From: Thermoplasmatota archaeon
GTDB lineage: Archaea; Thermoplasmatota; E2; UBA202; JdFR-43
Reading direction: 5' to 3'
Assembly (NCBI GenBank): GCA_029258955.1
Contig: JAPDJT010000048.1
Location: 1-32,250 of the forward strand
Length of the DNA: 32,250 bases
The notes beneath the pieces were generated by a model. It did not search any database and was not told the DNA's origin. It saw only the letters and a list, made by a program, of their open reading frames with translations. Below, one piece after another: positions 23,555 to 31,190 of this stretch (position 1 is its first letter; each line of letters begins with the position of its first letter). A program made the translations under genes and the position numbers.

Positions 23555-24964
23555 ATGTTATATATAAATGTGTTGGATATAGTCATTATTGACGATGAGC
23601 CACAAGATAGAAAACTAATTATTAATTTTCTTAGGAAAAAATTTCCTGATGCAAAATTTATAGAGGTGACAAATAGAGAAGAGATGAATAAGGTATTGGA
23701 AAAAGATTTTGATGTTGTCATAATGGACTATAAATTAAAATGGGGAAATGGCATAGAAATCCTCAAGGAAATAAGAAGCAAGCGCAAAGATTGTGGTATA
23801 ATAATGTTCACTTCTGCAGGAAATGAAAAAATCGCTGTCGAAGCAATGAAAGCAGGATTGGATGACTACATAATTAAAGCAAAAGAGCATTTGCAAGATT
23901 TAATCCCAGCTATACATTCAGCTCTTAAAAATATTGAGGAAAGAAGAAAAAGAGAGGAAGCAGAAAAAAGATTTAGAAAACTTGCAGAACTTACAACTGA
24001 GGCAATAATTATTGCAGATGAAAATGGAAAAATAATTTTTTGGAATAAAGCTGTAGAAAAAATGTTTGGATATAATGGAGAAGAAATAAAGGAGAAAAGC
24101 ATTTTAGAATTAATTCCTTCTTGGGATTGGCAAAGTATAGGAAAATTTACTGGAATAAAGGAAGAAGTGTTGATAAAAAATGATGGAAGAGAATTCGTTG
24201 CAGAAGTTTCATATACAAACTGGAATAGCAACGGAAAAACATTTTATGGATGTATCATTAGAGATGTAACAGAGAAAAAGAGGGCGGAGGAGGAAATTAA
24301 AAAATTATCAGATTTGTATTATGCAATTGGCATGATTATAAATGAGAGCGAGAAAATAGAGGAGTTGTGTAGCAAATTAGTTTATCTTATTTCTGATGCA
24401 ATTGAAGTTGATATGGTTGGAATACATATTTATAATGAGGCGAATAAATGCCTCCAGCCGGTTGCTCATGTTGGCTTTTCAGATGAGTTGGCAAATATTT
24501 TTATGATTGAAAGGAAAATTGAAGAAAAGGGCTGTGAGTTAATTAGAGCTTTTATTGAAAGAGAAGAAAAGCGTATAGATGGAGAGCAATGGAAAATAGG
24601 CGAGATTTTTATTTTGCCATTAGTGACAAAAAATGAGGTGCACGGTGTTTTACAAGTTGCAATGAAAAGAGATAAAATTGCGCTGATAAAAGAAAATTTA
24701 TTGAGGAGCATATCTGAAGAAATTGCAGCAGGAATTGCAAAAATTAAAGCCCATGAAAAAGTTAAAGAAGCGTTAGAAAAAGAAAGAGAATTTAAAAGAA
24801 GAATAGCACATTATTTCTTTAATCCAATTGCTATTGCAAAGGGCTACTTATTGATGGCTTTAGAAGAATACAATAAAAAATATGTTAAAAAAGCATTGAA
24901 AGCAGTAGAAAGGATTGAAAGAGTAATAAAAAATATAGTTGAGAGAGGATTAATTGCAGAATAA
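23555..24964 (+). CDS. REC-PAS-GAF sensor with histidine-kinase-like dimerisation tail but no ATPase domain
   Basis: A 469-residue signalling protein. Receiver domain 6-120 (Asp13/Asp14, acceptor Asp58 in VIMDYKL, Thr86, Lys108); coiled linker; PAS about 138-240 (IIIADENGKIIFWNKA, closing IIRDVTEKK); GAF about 250-400; then the tail [20 protein letters not shown] followed by IAIAKGYL with His419, ending at 469. The tail is nearly the same as that of the four-PAS sensor at 8440-10128, including the aromatic residue after His and the lack of any ATP-binding domain. The start is uncertain: ATG 23555 is used; TTG 23552, GTG 23570 and TTG 23573 are alternatives. A phosphorelay or scaffold role is inferred. 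Confidence 0.85.
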   Translation: MLYINVLDIVIIDDEPQDRKLIINFLRKKFPDAKFIEVTNREEMNKVLEKDFDVVIMDYKLKWGNGIEILKEIRSKRKDCGIIMFTSAGNEKIAVEAMKAGLDDYIIKAKEHLQDLIPAIHSALKNIEERRKREEAEKRFRKLAELTTEAIIIADENGKIIFWNKAVEKMFGYNGEEIKEKSILELIPSWDWQSIGKFTGIKEEVLIKNDGREFVAEVSYTNWNSNGKTFYGCIIRDVTEKKRAEEEIKKLSDLYYAIGMIINESEKIEELCSKLVYLISDAIEVDMVGIHIYNEANKCLQPVAHVGFSDELANIFMIERKIEEKGCELIRAFIEREEKRIDGEQWKIGEIFILPLVTKNEVHGVLQVAMKRDKIALIKENLLRSISEEIAAGIAKIKAHEKVKEALEKEREFKRRIAHYFFNPIAIAKGYLLMALEEYNKKYVKKALKAVERIERVIKNIVERGLIAE

Positions 24965-25055
24965 CGAAGAGCTTTATTCAAATGTTAAAAAAGTTTTTAA
25001 CATGCTTCAAAAATAATTTAAGTAAAGGATTTAATAAAAGGAGAAATTTCAAACG

Positions 25056-26417
25056 ATGATGAAACAGATAAAATTTGAAGATTATATGAAAAAATTAGAT
25101 GAAAAATTGCAAAAATATTTTCCTAGTTCATTTCATCCTGGTGAGGAAGCTTTATTTAAACCCATTGATTTATTTAATGTTCCCCCAAAGGAAGCTGAAG
25201 AATATAAATTTAAGGCAATAAAATACGTTTTTAAACATCATTACGAAAATAACTCTTTTTATAGGAAATTCTGCAAAGAAAATAATGTTACTCCTGATGA
25301 TATAAAAAGTATAGAAGATTTTAATAAAATCCCTTTAATTCCTGATAAATTTTTCAAGACTTATCCAGCAGGCAAAGAATTTGCAATGTGGCTTGCTACA
25401 ATTTATACAGGAGAAATTCCTCAAATAAAAGTGAAGAATAATGATTCCTACGATGATATCATTAATAAATTTAATTCTGCTGGTCTTGAAATTTCTTATA
25501 GTAGTGGAACAAGCGGAAGACACACATTTATCCCAAGAGATAGAAGGACATTTTACAATGCAGAATATGCCATTGCAAAATCTATAATTACTATGGTTTA
25601 TCCAGTGTGGGATTATAATTCATATGGTTATTTGATGATGCCAAATCCATTTAAAACAAATGTTTTTGCAGGAAAAGTATGTAGGGTATATTTTGATGTT
25701 ATAAAAGATGTTAAGGTTGCTTTAGACAGGGAGCTTACAACAGATATGATACAAGCAGCAATGCAAAATAATTTGAAAGGAAGAATAATAAGGTTTGCCA
25801 TGCAAAGGGAAAACAAGAAAATGATAAGTAGAATAATAAATTGGCTTAAAGAACATCATGAAAAGGGAGATAAAATATCAATGGTTGGTGCACCATTCAT
25901 ATTATATTTTGTTATGGAAGAACTAGAAAAGAATGGAGAATATCTTGAATTTGGAGATGGAAGCGCAATAGTTACGGGAGGGGGATGGAAAATTTATGAA
26001 GACAAAAGAATCCCAGTAAAAGAATTTAGGGCAAAAGTTGAAAGAGTATTAGGAATTCCGCATCAAAATTGTTTAGATTTATATGGTATGGTGGAAGGAA
26101 ATGGATGGATGATCCACTGTCCAGAAGGACATTATTTGCATGTACCAACAACATACTACCATGCAATGGTAGTGGATGAAAATGGAGAGGAAGTAGCTTA
26201 TGGGGAGAAAGGAAGATTTGCCTTTTTAGATGGATTAGCAACGAGCTATCCAGGATTTATAATATCTGGAGATGAGGTAAGAATGTATGAAGAATGTCCA
26301 GCATGCAATAGGCCAACGCCTGTTTTGGAGCCTGAGGTTAAGAGGGCTAAAGGAGATGAGATGAGAGGTTGTGCAGAGGAAATGAGAAGGGTATTGGCTA
26401 TGGATTTGAGCAGATAA
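25056..26417 (+). CDS. ANL-superfamily ligase, LuxE/PaaK-like (acyl-adenylating)
   Basis: A 453-residue adenylate-forming enzyme resembling LuxE acyl-protein synthetase and phenylacetate-CoA ligase. The AMP/ATP loop SYSSGTSGRHTFIPRD spans 147-162, VTGGGWK 306-312, DLYGMVEGN (adenine/magnesium block) 341-349 and SGDEVRM 404-410; a Cys pair CPAC (414-417) follows, as in PaaK/F390-synthetase relatives. It would activate a carboxylate as acyl-AMP for transfer to a thiol or amine; the substrate is unknown. A TATA-like tttaataaaa (25030-25039) is about 25 nt before the paired ATGs (25056, 25059). Only 1 nt separates its TAA from the transglutaminase-fold gene, so the two surely work together. Confidence 0.85.
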   Translation: MMKQIKFEDYMKKLDEKLQKYFPSSFHPGEEALFKPIDLFNVPPKEAEEYKFKAIKYVFKHHYENNSFYRKFCKENNVTPDDIKSIEDFNKIPLIPDKFFKTYPAGKEFAMWLATIYTGEIPQIKVKNNDSYDDIINKFNSAGLEISYSSGTSGRHTFIPRDRRTFYNAEYAIAKSIITMVYPVWDYNSYGYLMMPNPFKTNVFAGKVCRVYFDVIKDVKVALDRELTTDMIQAAMQNNLKGRIIRFAMQRENKKMISRIINWLKEHHEKGDKISMVGAPFILYFVMEELEKNGEYLEFGDGSAIVTGGGWKIYEDKRIPVKEFRAKVERVLGIPHQNCLDLYGMVEGNGWMIHCPEGHYLHVPTTYYHAMVVDENGEEVAYGEKGRFAFLDGLATSYPGFIISGDEVRMYEECPACNRPTPVLEPEVKRAKGDEMRGCAEEMRRVLAMDLSR

Positions 26418-26418
26418 A

Positions 26419-27369
26419 ATGCTAAGGGAATGGAAAGAAAAGGAATACATTCCACCAAAAACAATGCTTAAATTATTTATTAAAGGTAGTTTTGCTTTAA
26501 GTAAAGTCTTAATTAAAAATTTAAATCAACTAAAGAAAGTAAGGACTCAAAAAGTTGACTATACTCCTCCAAAAAGAATGTATGAATTGCCAGAATATAA
26601 GCCAGAAATGAAATTTGTTAAATCAAATGAAAAATATCTTCGCCCAACTTTATACTGCAACCCATATGCAAAAGAAGTTATTGCTCTGGCAAATGAATTA
26701 GGAGCCTTTGAGAAAGACCCATATGAATATGCAAATGATGCATTTGAATTTGTAAAAAGAAAAATTATCCTTCAAATAATGCCATTGGACGGAGTTGTTG
26801 AAACTTTAAAAAGAGGATATGGAACTTGCTTACATAAAATTTCAGTGTTTCTTGCTTTATGTAGAGTAGCTGGATTAAAAGCAAGATATAAGCTATACGC
26901 TCCAGCAGTAATTCAGCAATGGTACGAAACATTCATTGCCCCCGACCCCCTCATGAAGGAATGGTATAATGCAATGGGCTATTTTATGCTTCATGGAGAA
27001 GGAGAAGTGCTTATAGATGGGAAATGGCATGTTGCTGACGTTGGCCCAACTCCAGAAAGACAAGCCGCAGCAGGTATACCAATAACAAAGTTTGGTGAAG
27101 ATTCATTGGGAGTATGGCTCCAAGCTATCCCAGGAAGCATAATGAGGACAGAGTCCCTGCCCATTGGCTTGGGATTAGCTTCAAGGATTCTTATGGAAAA
27201 AATTTCGCCAGGGAGTGTTGCAAAAATAAATAATAGCATTTTAGCTCAATATGAAAAAGGCAAGAAAATTTTGGCAGAGATGGGTGAGGAAGAGTATGAT
27301 AGGAAGGCTAGAAAAGGATACAAAATGCCAACAATAGAACTGGAAAGTAAAGGAATAATTTTTGAATGA
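26419..27369 (+). CDS. Transglutaminase-like (papain-fold) protein
   Basis: A 316-residue protein whose middle fits the transglutaminase-like core: nucleophile Cys137 in RGYGTCLHKISVFLALCRVAGLKARY, His192 in MLHGEGEVLIDGKW and Asp207 in HVADVGPTPER. This is the order Cys-His-Asp with the expected spacing and the typical helix after Cys. There is no signal peptide or membrane span, so it acts in the cytoplasm, unlike many secreted family members. Such folds hydrolyse or transfer amide and thioester bonds. Lying 1 nt behind an acyl-adenylating ligase, it could remove or transfer the acyl group, but this is inference. Its TGA abuts the stop of the convergent beta-helix gene. Confidence 0.78.
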   Translation: MLREWKEKEYIPPKTMLKLFIKGSFALSKVLIKNLNQLKKVRTQKVDYTPPKRMYELPEYKPEMKFVKSNEKYLRPTLYCNPYAKEVIALANELGAFEKDPYEYANDAFEFVKRKIILQIMPLDGVVETLKRGYGTCLHKISVFLALCRVAGLKARYKLYAPAVIQQWYETFIAPDPLMKEWYNAMGYFMLHGEGEVLIDGKWHVADVGPTPERQAAAGIPITKFGEDSLGVWLQAIPGSIMRTESLPIGLGLASRILMEKISPGSVAKINNSILAQYEKGKKILAEMGEEEYDRKARKGYKMPTIELESKGIIFE

Positions 27370-28089
27370 TTATAGCTCTTTTGCAGGTACTCCTGCATAG
27401 ATTTTACCCTTTTCAAGCCTTTTATTTTTAGTTATTAAGCTTTTTGCTCCAACAACTACATTATCCTCAATAGTTACTCCTGGCATAATAAAAGAATCCC
27501 CACCAATGAGGCAATTTTTACCTATCTTAATTTTCTTTATAATCAGTTTATCTTCTGCCAAATGCCCTGTTATTAAAGCTCTCCCTCCTATCATTGTATT
27601 GTCTCCAATCTCTATAACGCAGGGGTCAGAAATCCATTCTTCTCCAGCTAAAAATACATTCTTTCCTATTTTGCATCCTATTAGAGATAAAAAGAATGAT
27701 TTTAACGGGGGGAGAACAAAAATATTTAGTAGCTTATAGGTAAGATAGTATAGAGCAAAGTATAAAGCAAATTTGAATGCTGTTTTATCTTCTAAAGAAT
27801 TTCCATATACTCCTTCATTATATTTTAAGCTGAGTGTATTAATGAAAAAAGCAGATGAAAAAATGGATGAGAAACACAAGATTAAATAACCAAAAACTAA
27901 TAAAATGGAAAACGCAACCAAATGCAAAAGATTGGTTAGGTCGAGATATTTAAGTAAAATATAAGCATAAAATATGGCTGGCACTAAAGCTAAGCCATAT
28001 GATATGATGGGTATGAAAAAGAGCAAAATCAGCCTCATTATTGCTATAGGAGAAAGAGGTATCTTTTTCTCTTCTCCTTCATATCTCAT
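27370..28089 (-). CDS. Membrane-anchored left-handed beta-helix (hexapeptide) acyltransferase-like protein
   Basis: A 239-residue protein. The first ~130 residues hold about four membrane segments; the rest is a left-handed beta-helix of hexapeptide repeats (IGKNVFLAGEEW, IEIGDNTMIGGRALI, IKIGKNCLIGGDSFIMPGV, IEDNVVVGAKSLI) closing with IYAGVPAKEL, the usual end of such acyltransferases. It resembles the C-terminal membrane/beta-helix part of Pls/CapD-type proteins, where adenylation and acyl-transfer modules are joined. Here the adenylating ligase lies convergently next door, which is suggestive only. The acceptor is unknown. A TATA-like gtttttattctg is about 25 nt before the ATG. Confidence 0.8.
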   Translation of the reverse strand: MRYEGEEKKIPLSPIAIMRLILLFFIPIISYGLALVPAIFYAYILLKYLDLTNLLHLVAFSILLVFGYLILCFSSIFSSAFFINTLSLKYNEGVYGNSLEDKTAFKFALYFALYYLTYKLLNIFVLPPLKSFFLSLIGCKIGKNVFLAGEEWISDPCVIEIGDNTMIGGRALITGHLAEDKLIIKKIKIGKNCLIGGDSFIMPGVTIEDNVVVGAKSLITKNKRLEKGKIYAGVPAKEL

Positions 28090-28204
28090 GATATGAATAT
28101 AAAATCAGAATAAAAACTTGTAGCAAAATATGAGTGATAGCTATATTGACCATATTGAAGAGAACTTGACAATAACAATGATGATAATAAGAATAGAAGA
28201 ATAA

Positions 28205-28243
28205 CTGTTATTGCGCATTTTCCATAGCAACGATTCTCATTTC
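28205..28243 (-). repeat. Dispersed intergenic repeat, diverged copy 4
   Basis: On minus it reads gaaatgagaatcgttgctat, then ggaaaatgcgcaataacag. It shares the gaaatg-gttgcta--g-aa--tgc-caata framework of the other copies with an internal gap. It sits between two divergent promoters. Confidence 0.35.
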
Positions 28244-28277
28244 AAAAACATCTTTAAATGAAATTCATATTAAACAC

Positions 28278-28712
28278 ATGGAATTTCAAATAAGAATTGT
28301 AAAAAGTAGCCCTTTAACTGGAGAAAATGATTATAAAAAGGTGGCAGTAAAATTTTTGAAAATGATAGGATACATGTCAGAGAATGCCAATGAACACTCA
28401 CTGCCATATAGGCTTTTTGAATGCTTTCTGTTATATCCAAATAAATTTTGGACTGTTGAAGAATTGATGGCAACTTTAAATGCAACAAAAGCAAGTATAT
28501 ACAGACATTTAAATAAGCTAAAAAGTATGGATATACTGGAGGAAGGAAAGGAAGGAGAGGGCAAAAACATTAAAAAGACATATAGGCTTAAATATGGAAA
28601 TCTTGCCAAAGCATGGAATTTCGTGGAAGCTCATGTAAAGGTGGCAATGGAAAGTTATAATGAAACTGTCCAGCATTTGCAGAAGCTTGTAGAGAGGAGG
28701 TATAAAGAATGA
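28278..28712 (+). CDS. Winged-helix transcriptional regulator
   Basis: A 144-residue protein with a central winged helix (about 40-105: LPYRLFECFLLYPNKFWTVEELMATLNATKASIYRHLNKLKSMDIL, wing KKTYRLKYGN) and a C-terminal helix for dimerisation. An ArsR/TrmB-like regulator is likely; no ligand-binding residues stand out. The TATA-like ctttaaatg (28252-28260) is about 22-25 nt before the ATG, giving a leaderless mRNA. Its stop overlaps the next ATG (ATGA, 28709-28712), and the OBG GTPase follows, so it may control this operon. Confidence 0.8.
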   Translation: MEFQIRIVKSSPLTGENDYKKVAVKFLKMIGYMSENANEHSLPYRLFECFLLYPNKFWTVEELMATLNATKASIYRHLNKLKSMDILEEGKEGEGKNIKKTYRLKYGNLAKAWNFVEAHVKVAMESYNETVQHLQKLVERRYKE

Positions 28713-28990
28713 AAGAAAAGGAAATTGAGCTTATACCAGGCTCAAAGTATGTTGTTTATTCAATAGGTTCAGAAAAAGAAATAATGCAAACAAGTGGAAC
28801 ATTCATTGGCTATTCATATCTTTCAAAAGATGAAGGAGGAATCTGCATAAAAATGGATGAAAGTCATGGAGCCAAAAAAGGACTAATAAGAATAATTCCA
28901 ATAAGCATGATTTTGGCTATAGATATAATAGAAGAAAAGAAACCAAAGAAAAAGAAAGAAAAAGAGGAAGCAACTCATTATTTTAGCTGA
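28709..28990 (+). CDS. Small conserved-looking protein, probable beta-barrel with basic tail
   Basis: A 93-residue protein I cannot name. It has alternating strand-like segments (SKYVVYSIGS, SGTFIGYSYL, GGICIKMDE, GLIRIIPISMILAIDII) that suggest a small SH3- or Sm-like barrel, then a Lys/Glu-rich tail (KKPKKKKEKEE). It has no membrane or signal sequence. The start is fused to the wHTH stop in ATGA and the GTPase starts 5 nt after its stop. The context suggests a partner of the regulator or an RNA-associated role, which is speculative. Confidence 0.7.
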   Translation: MKEKEIELIPGSKYVVYSIGSEKEIMQTSGTFIGYSYLSKDEGGICIKMDESHGAKKGLIRIIPISMILAIDIIEEKKPKKKKEKEEATHYFS

Positions 28991-28995
28991 TTAAA

Positions 28996-30177
28996 ATGGT
29001 ACAAATTGGTATAGTTGGAAAGCCAAATGTAGGGAAAACAACTTTTTTTAACGCTGCAACAAAAGCTCATGCAGAAATAGCAAATTATCCATTTACTACT
29101 ATTGAGGCAAATAAAGGAGTAATGTACGCTCGTACAACTTGCCCATGCAAAGAATATAATGTACAATGCAATCCTCGCAATTCAAAATGTATAAATGGTA
29201 TAAGATATGTGCCAATTGAAGCAATAGATGTCGCTGGTCTCGTGCCAAAAGCTCATGAGGGAAGAGGTTTGGGAAATAAATTTTTGGATGATTTGCGCCA
29301 GGCTTCCTGCTTAATCCATGTTGTTGATGTTTCTGGAAGCACCGATGAGGAAGGACGTCCCTGTAGCATAGGAGCGCATGACCCTATGCATGATATAAGG
29401 TTTTTGGAAGAGGAAATAGATTATTGGATAAAGGGATTGCTGGAAAGGGATTGGAGAAGAATAGCTATGCGTAGCAAGTTAGAAGGAAAGAAAATTGAGA
29501 AGATGCTGGCAGAAAAGCTCGCTGGCTTAGGTATAAAAGAAGAAAAGATAAAATTGGCAATAAGGAAAGGAGGTTTGCCAGAAGATGCAACACAGTGGAA
29601 TGATAAGGATTTGCTAAAATTTGCTACTCTGGTGAGGAAAGAATCAAAGCCAATTTTGCTTGCTTTAAATAAGGCAGATATTGCTCCAGCAGAATTTATT
29701 GAAAGGTTGAAAGGTGAATATGCAATTCCAACTTCTGCAATGGCAGAATTGGCTTTAATAAAAGCTGCAGAAAATGGATATATCGAGTATAAGCCAGGTG
29801 ATAGCGATTTTAAAATTTTAAAGGAATTAGATGAGAAGCAAAGGAAGGGGCTTGAATATATAAAAACAAATGTATTTGATAAATTTGGTTCAACTGGAGT
29901 GCAGAAATGCATTGATAAAGCTGTTTTCGATTTACTTGGTTTGATAGCTGTTTATCCTGTTGAAGATGAAAATAAGCTTACCGATAAAGATGGAAATGTT
30001 TTGCCAGATGTATTTTTATTGCCTCAGGGTTCAACAGTTATAGATTTGGCTTATAAGGTGCATAGTGATTTGGCAGAAGGATTTATTAAAGCCATGGATG
30101 TAAGGAGAAAAAAAATTGTTGGAGCAGATTATGAATTGCAAAATGGAGATATAATACACATCATTGCAAGAACATAA
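28996..30177 (+). CDS. OBG/YchF-type GTPase with TGS domain
   Basis: A 393-residue cytosolic P-loop NTPase associated with ribosome function. G1 GKPNVGKTTFF (7-17), G2/switch NYPFTTIEANKG, G3 DVAGL and G4 NKAD are visible; a family-typical Cys insert (TTCPCKEYNVQC...SKC) lies near 47-65, and the C-terminal ~80 residues form a TGS domain (VFLLPQGSTVIDLAYKVHSDLAEGFIKA) for RNA or (p)ppGpp-type contact. The NKAD motif indicates GTP preference, unlike bacterial YchF, whose G4 is altered. The archaeal/eukaryotic Ygr210-like subgroup fits best. It follows the small barrel protein by 5 nt. Confidence 0.93.
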   Translation: MVQIGIVGKPNVGKTTFFNAATKAHAEIANYPFTTIEANKGVMYARTTCPCKEYNVQCNPRNSKCINGIRYVPIEAIDVAGLVPKAHEGRGLGNKFLDDLRQASCLIHVVDVSGSTDEEGRPCSIGAHDPMHDIRFLEEEIDYWIKGLLERDWRRIAMRSKLEGKKIEKMLAEKLAGLGIKEEKIKLAIRKGGLPEDATQWNDKDLLKFATLVRKESKPILLALNKADIAPAEFIERLKGEYAIPTSAMAELALIKAAENGYIEYKPGDSDFKILKELDEKQRKGLEYIKTNVFDKFGSTGVQKCIDKAVFDLLGLIAVYPVEDENKLTDKDGNVLPDVFLLPQGSTVIDLAYKVHSDLAEGFIKAMDVRRKKIVGADYELQNGDIIHIIART

Positions 30178-30214
30178 ATGAAATGGCAGAGATACTAAAA
30201 TAAAATGAATTAGA

Positions 30215-30261
30215 ATGTTGTTATAGCAAATTTCCTTCGTGCCATGGAAGCTATGATAACC
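30215..30261 (+). repeat. Dispersed intergenic repeat, diverged copy 5
   Basis: atgttgttatagcaaatttc, then cttcgtgccatggaagctat, then gataac: it follows the atgttgcta-gg-aatttc-cc-atg framework of copy 1. It begins about 38 nt after the GTPase stop. Confidence 0.35.
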
Positions 30262-30286
30262 ATTTCTTTCATTATACCAAACCTGT

Positions 30287-30323
30287 GAAATGTTGCTAAT
30301 GATGAATTTCATCCATGCAATAA
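30287..30323 (+). repeat. Dispersed intergenic repeat, copy 6
   Basis: gaaatgttgctaatgatgaa, then tttcatccatgcaataa. Compared with copy 1 it lacks the ggat after gaaat but otherwise keeps atgttgcta, aatttc and tccatgcaata almost unchanged. It ends where the cupin TATA-like aattaaaataaatg (30324-30337) begins. Confidence 0.5.
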
Positions 30324-30337
30324 AATTAAAATAAATG
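30324..30337 (+). promoter_or_regulatory. TATA region of the cupin-aldolase-mtnA operon
   Basis: The AT-rich aattaaaataaatg lies 18-31 nt before the ATG at 30355, consistent with a leaderless mRNA. It directly abuts a copy of the dispersed repeat. Confidence 0.45.
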
Positions 30338-30354
30338 CTATTGCATTTCCTATC

Positions 30355-30693
30355 ATGATTGTTAAAAGATGTGATGAAGTAGAAATGGAAGAAGTAAAAG
30401 AAGAAGGTGCAAAAAATGTTTACATTCAATGGCTTATTGACGAAAAAATTGGAGATAATTTTGCAATGAGGAGATTTGTAATTAAAAAAGGAGGACATAC
30501 TCCATTGCATAGGCACGATTGGGAACATGAAGTTTTTGTTCTTTCTGGAAAAGGAGCTTTAGTAGATGAAAATGGAAGAGAGCACCCGTTGGAGCCAGGA
30601 AAATTTGCATATGTAAAGCCAAATGAATTACATCAGTTCAAAAATAAGGGAGATGAAGATTTTATTTTCCTTTGCATTATTCCACTACCATGA
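30355..30693 (+). CDS. Single-domain cupin protein
   Basis: A 112-residue small beta-barrel metalloprotein. Cupin motif 1 is GGHTPLHRHDWEHEVFVLSGKG (His52, His54, Glu59) and motif 2 is PGKFAYVKPNELHQF (His93), so the usual 3-His/1-Glu metal site is complete. Cupins include dioxygenases, isomerases and sugar-binding sensors; sequence alone does not decide. Its stop is fused to the aldolase start (ATGA, 30690-30693) and mtnA follows, so it probably works on the same sugar-phosphate or thio-sugar pathway. MtnD acireductone dioxygenase is also a cupin but longer, so I do not assign it. Confidence 0.85.
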   Translation: MIVKRCDEVEMEEVKEEGAKNVYIQWLIDEKIGDNFAMRRFVIKKGGHTPLHRHDWEHEVFVLSGKGALVDENGREHPLEPGKFAYVKPNELHQFKNKGDEDFIFLCIIPLP

Positions 30694-31190
30694 GGGTAAT
30701 TTTTCTTTCAAAGGAAGAAGTCAAAAATCCTTTAGTGGAAGAAATAAAAGAAGCTGGTAAAATAGTTAAGGAAAAAGGACTTGTTGAAGGAAGTTTTGGA
30801 AATATAAGTGCAAGATATGGAAAGAGAATGATAATTACAGCAAGTGGTTCAGATTTAGGAAATTTAGGAGATGATGATTTTGTTGAGGTAATAGATTACA
30901 ATCCAATAACAGATATTGCTTTGGTTATAGGCTTAAAAAAACCATCCATTGAAACGCCAATGCACTGGCTTATTTATAAAAAGCCAGAAATAAATGCCAT
31001 AATTCATACTCATAAAATTTTTGATTTTGCCCCAACAACAGAAAAATATGCTCCTCCAGGAAGCATTGAGCTTGCTATGGAAGCATTGAAAGCATTAAAA
31101 AATGCAAATTTAATAAATTTAAGAGATCATGGCAGTGTCGCAGTTGGCTTTGATTTGAAAAAAGCTTTGGAGGAATTAAAATGCTTGTAA
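30690..31190 (+). CDS. Class II aldolase/adducin-family protein
   Basis: A 166-residue zinc aldolase-fold protein like L-fuculose-1-phosphate aldolase or MtnB. Visible marks: GLVEGSFGNISAR (phosphate loop, 30-42), ITASGSDLG, SIETPMHWLIY (catalytic Glu88), INAIIHTH (zinc His106/His108) and LRDHGSVAVG (third zinc His147). It is shorter than the ~215-residue bacterial FucA. I start at ATG 30690, fused to the cupin stop, not the upstream TTG. Its end overlaps mtnA by 10 nt. With MtnA it could split 5-deoxyribulose 1-phosphate or methylthioribulose 1-phosphate to dihydroxyacetone phosphate and an aldehyde, as described for deoxypentose salvage in other organisms. Confidence 0.88.
   Translation: MRVIFLSKEEVKNPLVEEIKEAGKIVKEKGLVEGSFGNISARYGKRMIITASGSDLGNLGDDDFVEVIDYNPITDIALVIGLKKPSIETPMHWLIYKKPEINAIIHTHKIFDFAPTTEKYAPPGSIELAMEALKALKNANLINLRDHGSVAVGFDLKKALEELKCL

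Noticed and set aside
29421-29912. 163-codon minus-strand ORF inside the GTPase
   Set aside because: Mirror of a well-supported GTPase; no family features.
30031-30528. 165-codon minus-strand ORF across the GTPase end, the intergenic region and the cupin
   Set aside because: It spans two clearly coded plus-strand genes and has His/Cys/Phe-rich shadow composition without motifs.
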